Notes under the pieces: model-generated
Databases searched by the model: none
What the model was told of the DNA's origin: nothing
The model's input: the letters and a program-made list of their open reading frames with translations, nothing else
Made by a program: the position numbers and the translations under genes
NCBI RefSeq assembly: GCF_000193495.2
Contig: NZ_AP023410.1
Location: 2,170,001-2,234,000, forward strand
Length of the DNA stretch: 64,000 nt
Reading direction: 5' to 3'
Origin: Acetobacter aceti NBRC 14818
GTDB taxonomy: Bacteria > Pseudomonadota > Alphaproteobacteria > Acetobacterales > Acetobacteraceae
Shown here: positions 62,601 to 64,000 of the stretch, piece by piece
How the letters are laid out: the number at the start of each line of letters is the position of its first letter
How positions within the stretch are numbered: the stretch's first letter is position 1

Positions 62601-64000
62601 TCAGGAACGAGGTAACTGATGCAACGCCCTTACAAGCACATCTACATCCTCAAATGTGTTGTAGAGACCGAAAGACGCCCTGACCGTTTCCTCCACTCCA
62701 AACCGTCGTAGTGACGGCTGGGCGCAATGATGTCCCGAACGGGCTGCGATGCCTTGCCGGTCGAGATGTCGCGCCACGTCTCCAGCCGTGTGTCCGTCGA
62801 TCACGAAAGACACGACACTCGCCTTGCGCGCTGCCTGCCCTATGATCCTGAGGCCCCGGATTTCAGCAAGCTGGGGGGTCACGTATTCCAACAGTGCGTG
62901 TTCATGCGCGGCAATGGCGGAGAGCCCCAAGGACTGGAGATAGTCCACTGCGGCGCCCAGACCAACAGCTCCTGAGATATCAGGTGTTCCTGCCTCAAAT
63001 TTTTCTGGAAGCCCCTGAAATTCAGTATGTTCGAACGTTACATCACGGATCATGTGCCCTCCCCCTTGCCAGGGCGGCATCGCGTCGAGTAGCGCCCGCT
63101 TGCCATAGAGAATGCCAATGCCGGTCGGACCGTAAATCTTGTGACCCGACAGAACCAGAAAGTCCGCATCCAGAGCTGTCACATCAATCGGCAGATGGGG
63201 CGATGACTGCGCTGCATCGACCAGCACGAGGATTCCCCTCGCATGGGCCAGAGCGATGATCTCTTCCACAGGATTGATCGTGCCAAGGGCATTGGCGACG
63301 TGTGTCACGGAAACGATCTTTGTTCTGGATGTAAGAAGTTTTTCAAAATCCTCCAAAATGATTTCGCCGCGGTCATTGACTGGCGCAGCCTTCAGTTCCG
63401 CACCGGTTTTCCGGGCGAGCAGCTGCCAGGGCACAATATTGGCATGATGTTCGATGGTAGAAACAACGATACGATCGCCTGCCCCGATATTTGCTGCGCC
63501 GTAGCTCTGGGCCACGAGGTTGATTGCTTCGGTCGTGCCCCGCAGAAAGACGATCTCGGCGGCTTCCTTCGCTCCGATGAAGCGACGCAGTTTCTCACGG
63601 GCTCCCTCGAACGCATCGGTGGCTCTGGCCGCAAGGGTATGGGCCCCTCGATGAATATTGGAATTGTCCCTTTCATAGAAGGATGAAATCGCATTGATGA
63701 CAGACAAGGGCTTCTGTGTCGTCGCTGCGTTGTCCAGCCACACCAGCTGGTGTCCGTTCACACGCTGGTTCAAGATAGGAAAATCCTGTCGGGCGCTGAC
63801 CGGATCGTAGCCTTGTGAAAGAGCAGCTGTGAAGCGACCTGGCACGTCGGATGAAAGATGCTCAAGAAAATAGGGACGCCCCCCATAGCCCGACGTTGGG
63901 TCGCGGAAAGCGCCTGTCAGCCACTCGGTCCCGCCCGTGTAAGGAGAAGCGCTGCCATACGATGAAATCAGGCGCCCCTCCAGTTTGGACGGGGTCTCAG
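62601..64000 (-). CDS. Cysteine desulfurase with N-terminal extension (SufS-like, partial)
   Basis: PLP enzyme that releases sulfur from cysteine as a persulfide. The SufS-like core (about 400 residues) has LDNAATTQKPLSVI, NIHRGAHTLAARAT, STIEHHANIVPWQ, LVLSGHKIYGPTGIG with the PLP Lys, and RSGHHCAQP with the active Cys. A GTG at 63845 could start a normal-length protein, but the same frame stays open past it to the window edge with a Gly/Tyr/Ser-rich leader (SSYGSASPYTGGTEW, GGRPYFLEHLSS). Such a long N-terminal extension is typical of encapsulin family 2A cargo desulfurases. The true N-terminus is outside the window. Confidence 0.82.
   Translation of the reverse strand, partial: ETPSKLEGRLISSYGSASPYTGGTEWLTGAFRDPTSGYGGRPYFLEHLSSDVPGRFTAALSQGYDPVSARQDFPILNQRVNGHQLVWLDNAATTQKPLSVINAISSFYERDNSNIHRGAHTLAARATDAFEGAREKLRRFIGAKEAAEIVFLRGTTEAINLVAQSYGAANIGAGDRIVVSTIEHHANIVPWQLLARKTGAELKAAPVNDRGEIILEDFEKLLTSRTKIVSVTHVANALGTINPVEEIIALAHARGILVLVDAAQSSPHLPIDVTALDADFLVLSGHKIYGPTGIGILYGKRALLDAMPPWQGGGHMIRDVTFEHTEFQGLPEKFEAGTPDISGAVGLGAAVDYLQSLGLSAIAAHEHALLEYVTPQLAEIRGLRIIGQAARKASVVSFVIDGHTAGDVARHLDRQGIAARSGHHCAQPSLRRFGVEETVRASFGLYNTFEDVDVLVRALHQLPRS

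Noticed and set aside
1..64000. CRISPR arrays, rRNA and tRNA genes
   Set aside because: None recognised by eye; no regularly spaced repeats, and no cloverleaf-like intergenic segments with tRNA consensus boxes were seen.

Overview
The window looks like the chromosome of an acetic acid bacterium (Alphaproteobacteria, Acetobacteraceae). The signs are a membrane-anchored PQQ-dependent sugar/polyol dehydrogenase, an OprO/P-type porin, an incomplete regulatory PTS (EI, HPr, EIIA, RapZ, short HprK), an alphaproteobacterial GTTC-N7-GTTC SOS box before recA, and a mostly GC-rich sequence with small AT-rich islands. The genus cannot be fixed from the sequence alone.

Layout. 1-3162: cytochrome c maturation operon read leftwards (ccmC-ccmD-ccmE-ccmF, ccmF cut by the window edge). 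3364-4070: YciI and EVE-domain pair. 4071-5228: AT-rich stretch with a methyltransferase. 5229-10258: secreted glycoside hydrolase, outer-membrane protein, PQQ dehydrogenase. 10608-15443: KirBac channel, guanine deaminase, large porin, bacterioferritin-associated ferredoxin. 15672-23620: glycosyltransferase, an NfeR/NfeF-like iron pair (PadR regulator plus siderophore-interacting reductase), TerB/DnaJ protein, RHH protein, queG, hemF, an orphan TctC-like binding protein. 23648-28203: PTS regulatory cluster. 28961-39630: envelope-glycan locus with several glycosyltransferases, a GINT1-like protein, a CDP-glycerol-transferase-like protein, an ELM1-like protein and a flippase. 40485-43239: tatB-tatC-serS. 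43425-47697: acetoin dehydrogenase (a regulator divergent from acoA-acoB-acoC). 48020-54450: metabolic genes (SDR, AGE isomerase, folD, threonine aldolase, nucleoside hydrolase, Dabb protein). 54580-58518: tgt, queA, recA. 58627-60970: decayed IS5-like transposase and a small redox module (HxlR, NmrA-like, SnoaL-like). 61597-64000: sulfur module with two YeeE/YedE half-transporters and a cysteine desulfurase that has an N-terminal extension running off the window.

Connections. Three queuosine genes (queG, tgt, queA) lie in the window. tatBC would serve the Tat-like signal of the TctC-type protein. ccm genes and bfd/hemF/NfeR-NfeF all touch haem and iron. Two families of short intergenic palindromic repeats sit between many operons and probably act as terminators or mobile palindromes.

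Most notable observations: the cysteine desulfurase extension, which suggests encapsulin family 2A cargo; an EIIA-Man homologue with Gln in place of the phospho-accepting His; an AcoR-like activator lacking its AAA+ domain; and strong perfect dyads near several promoters.
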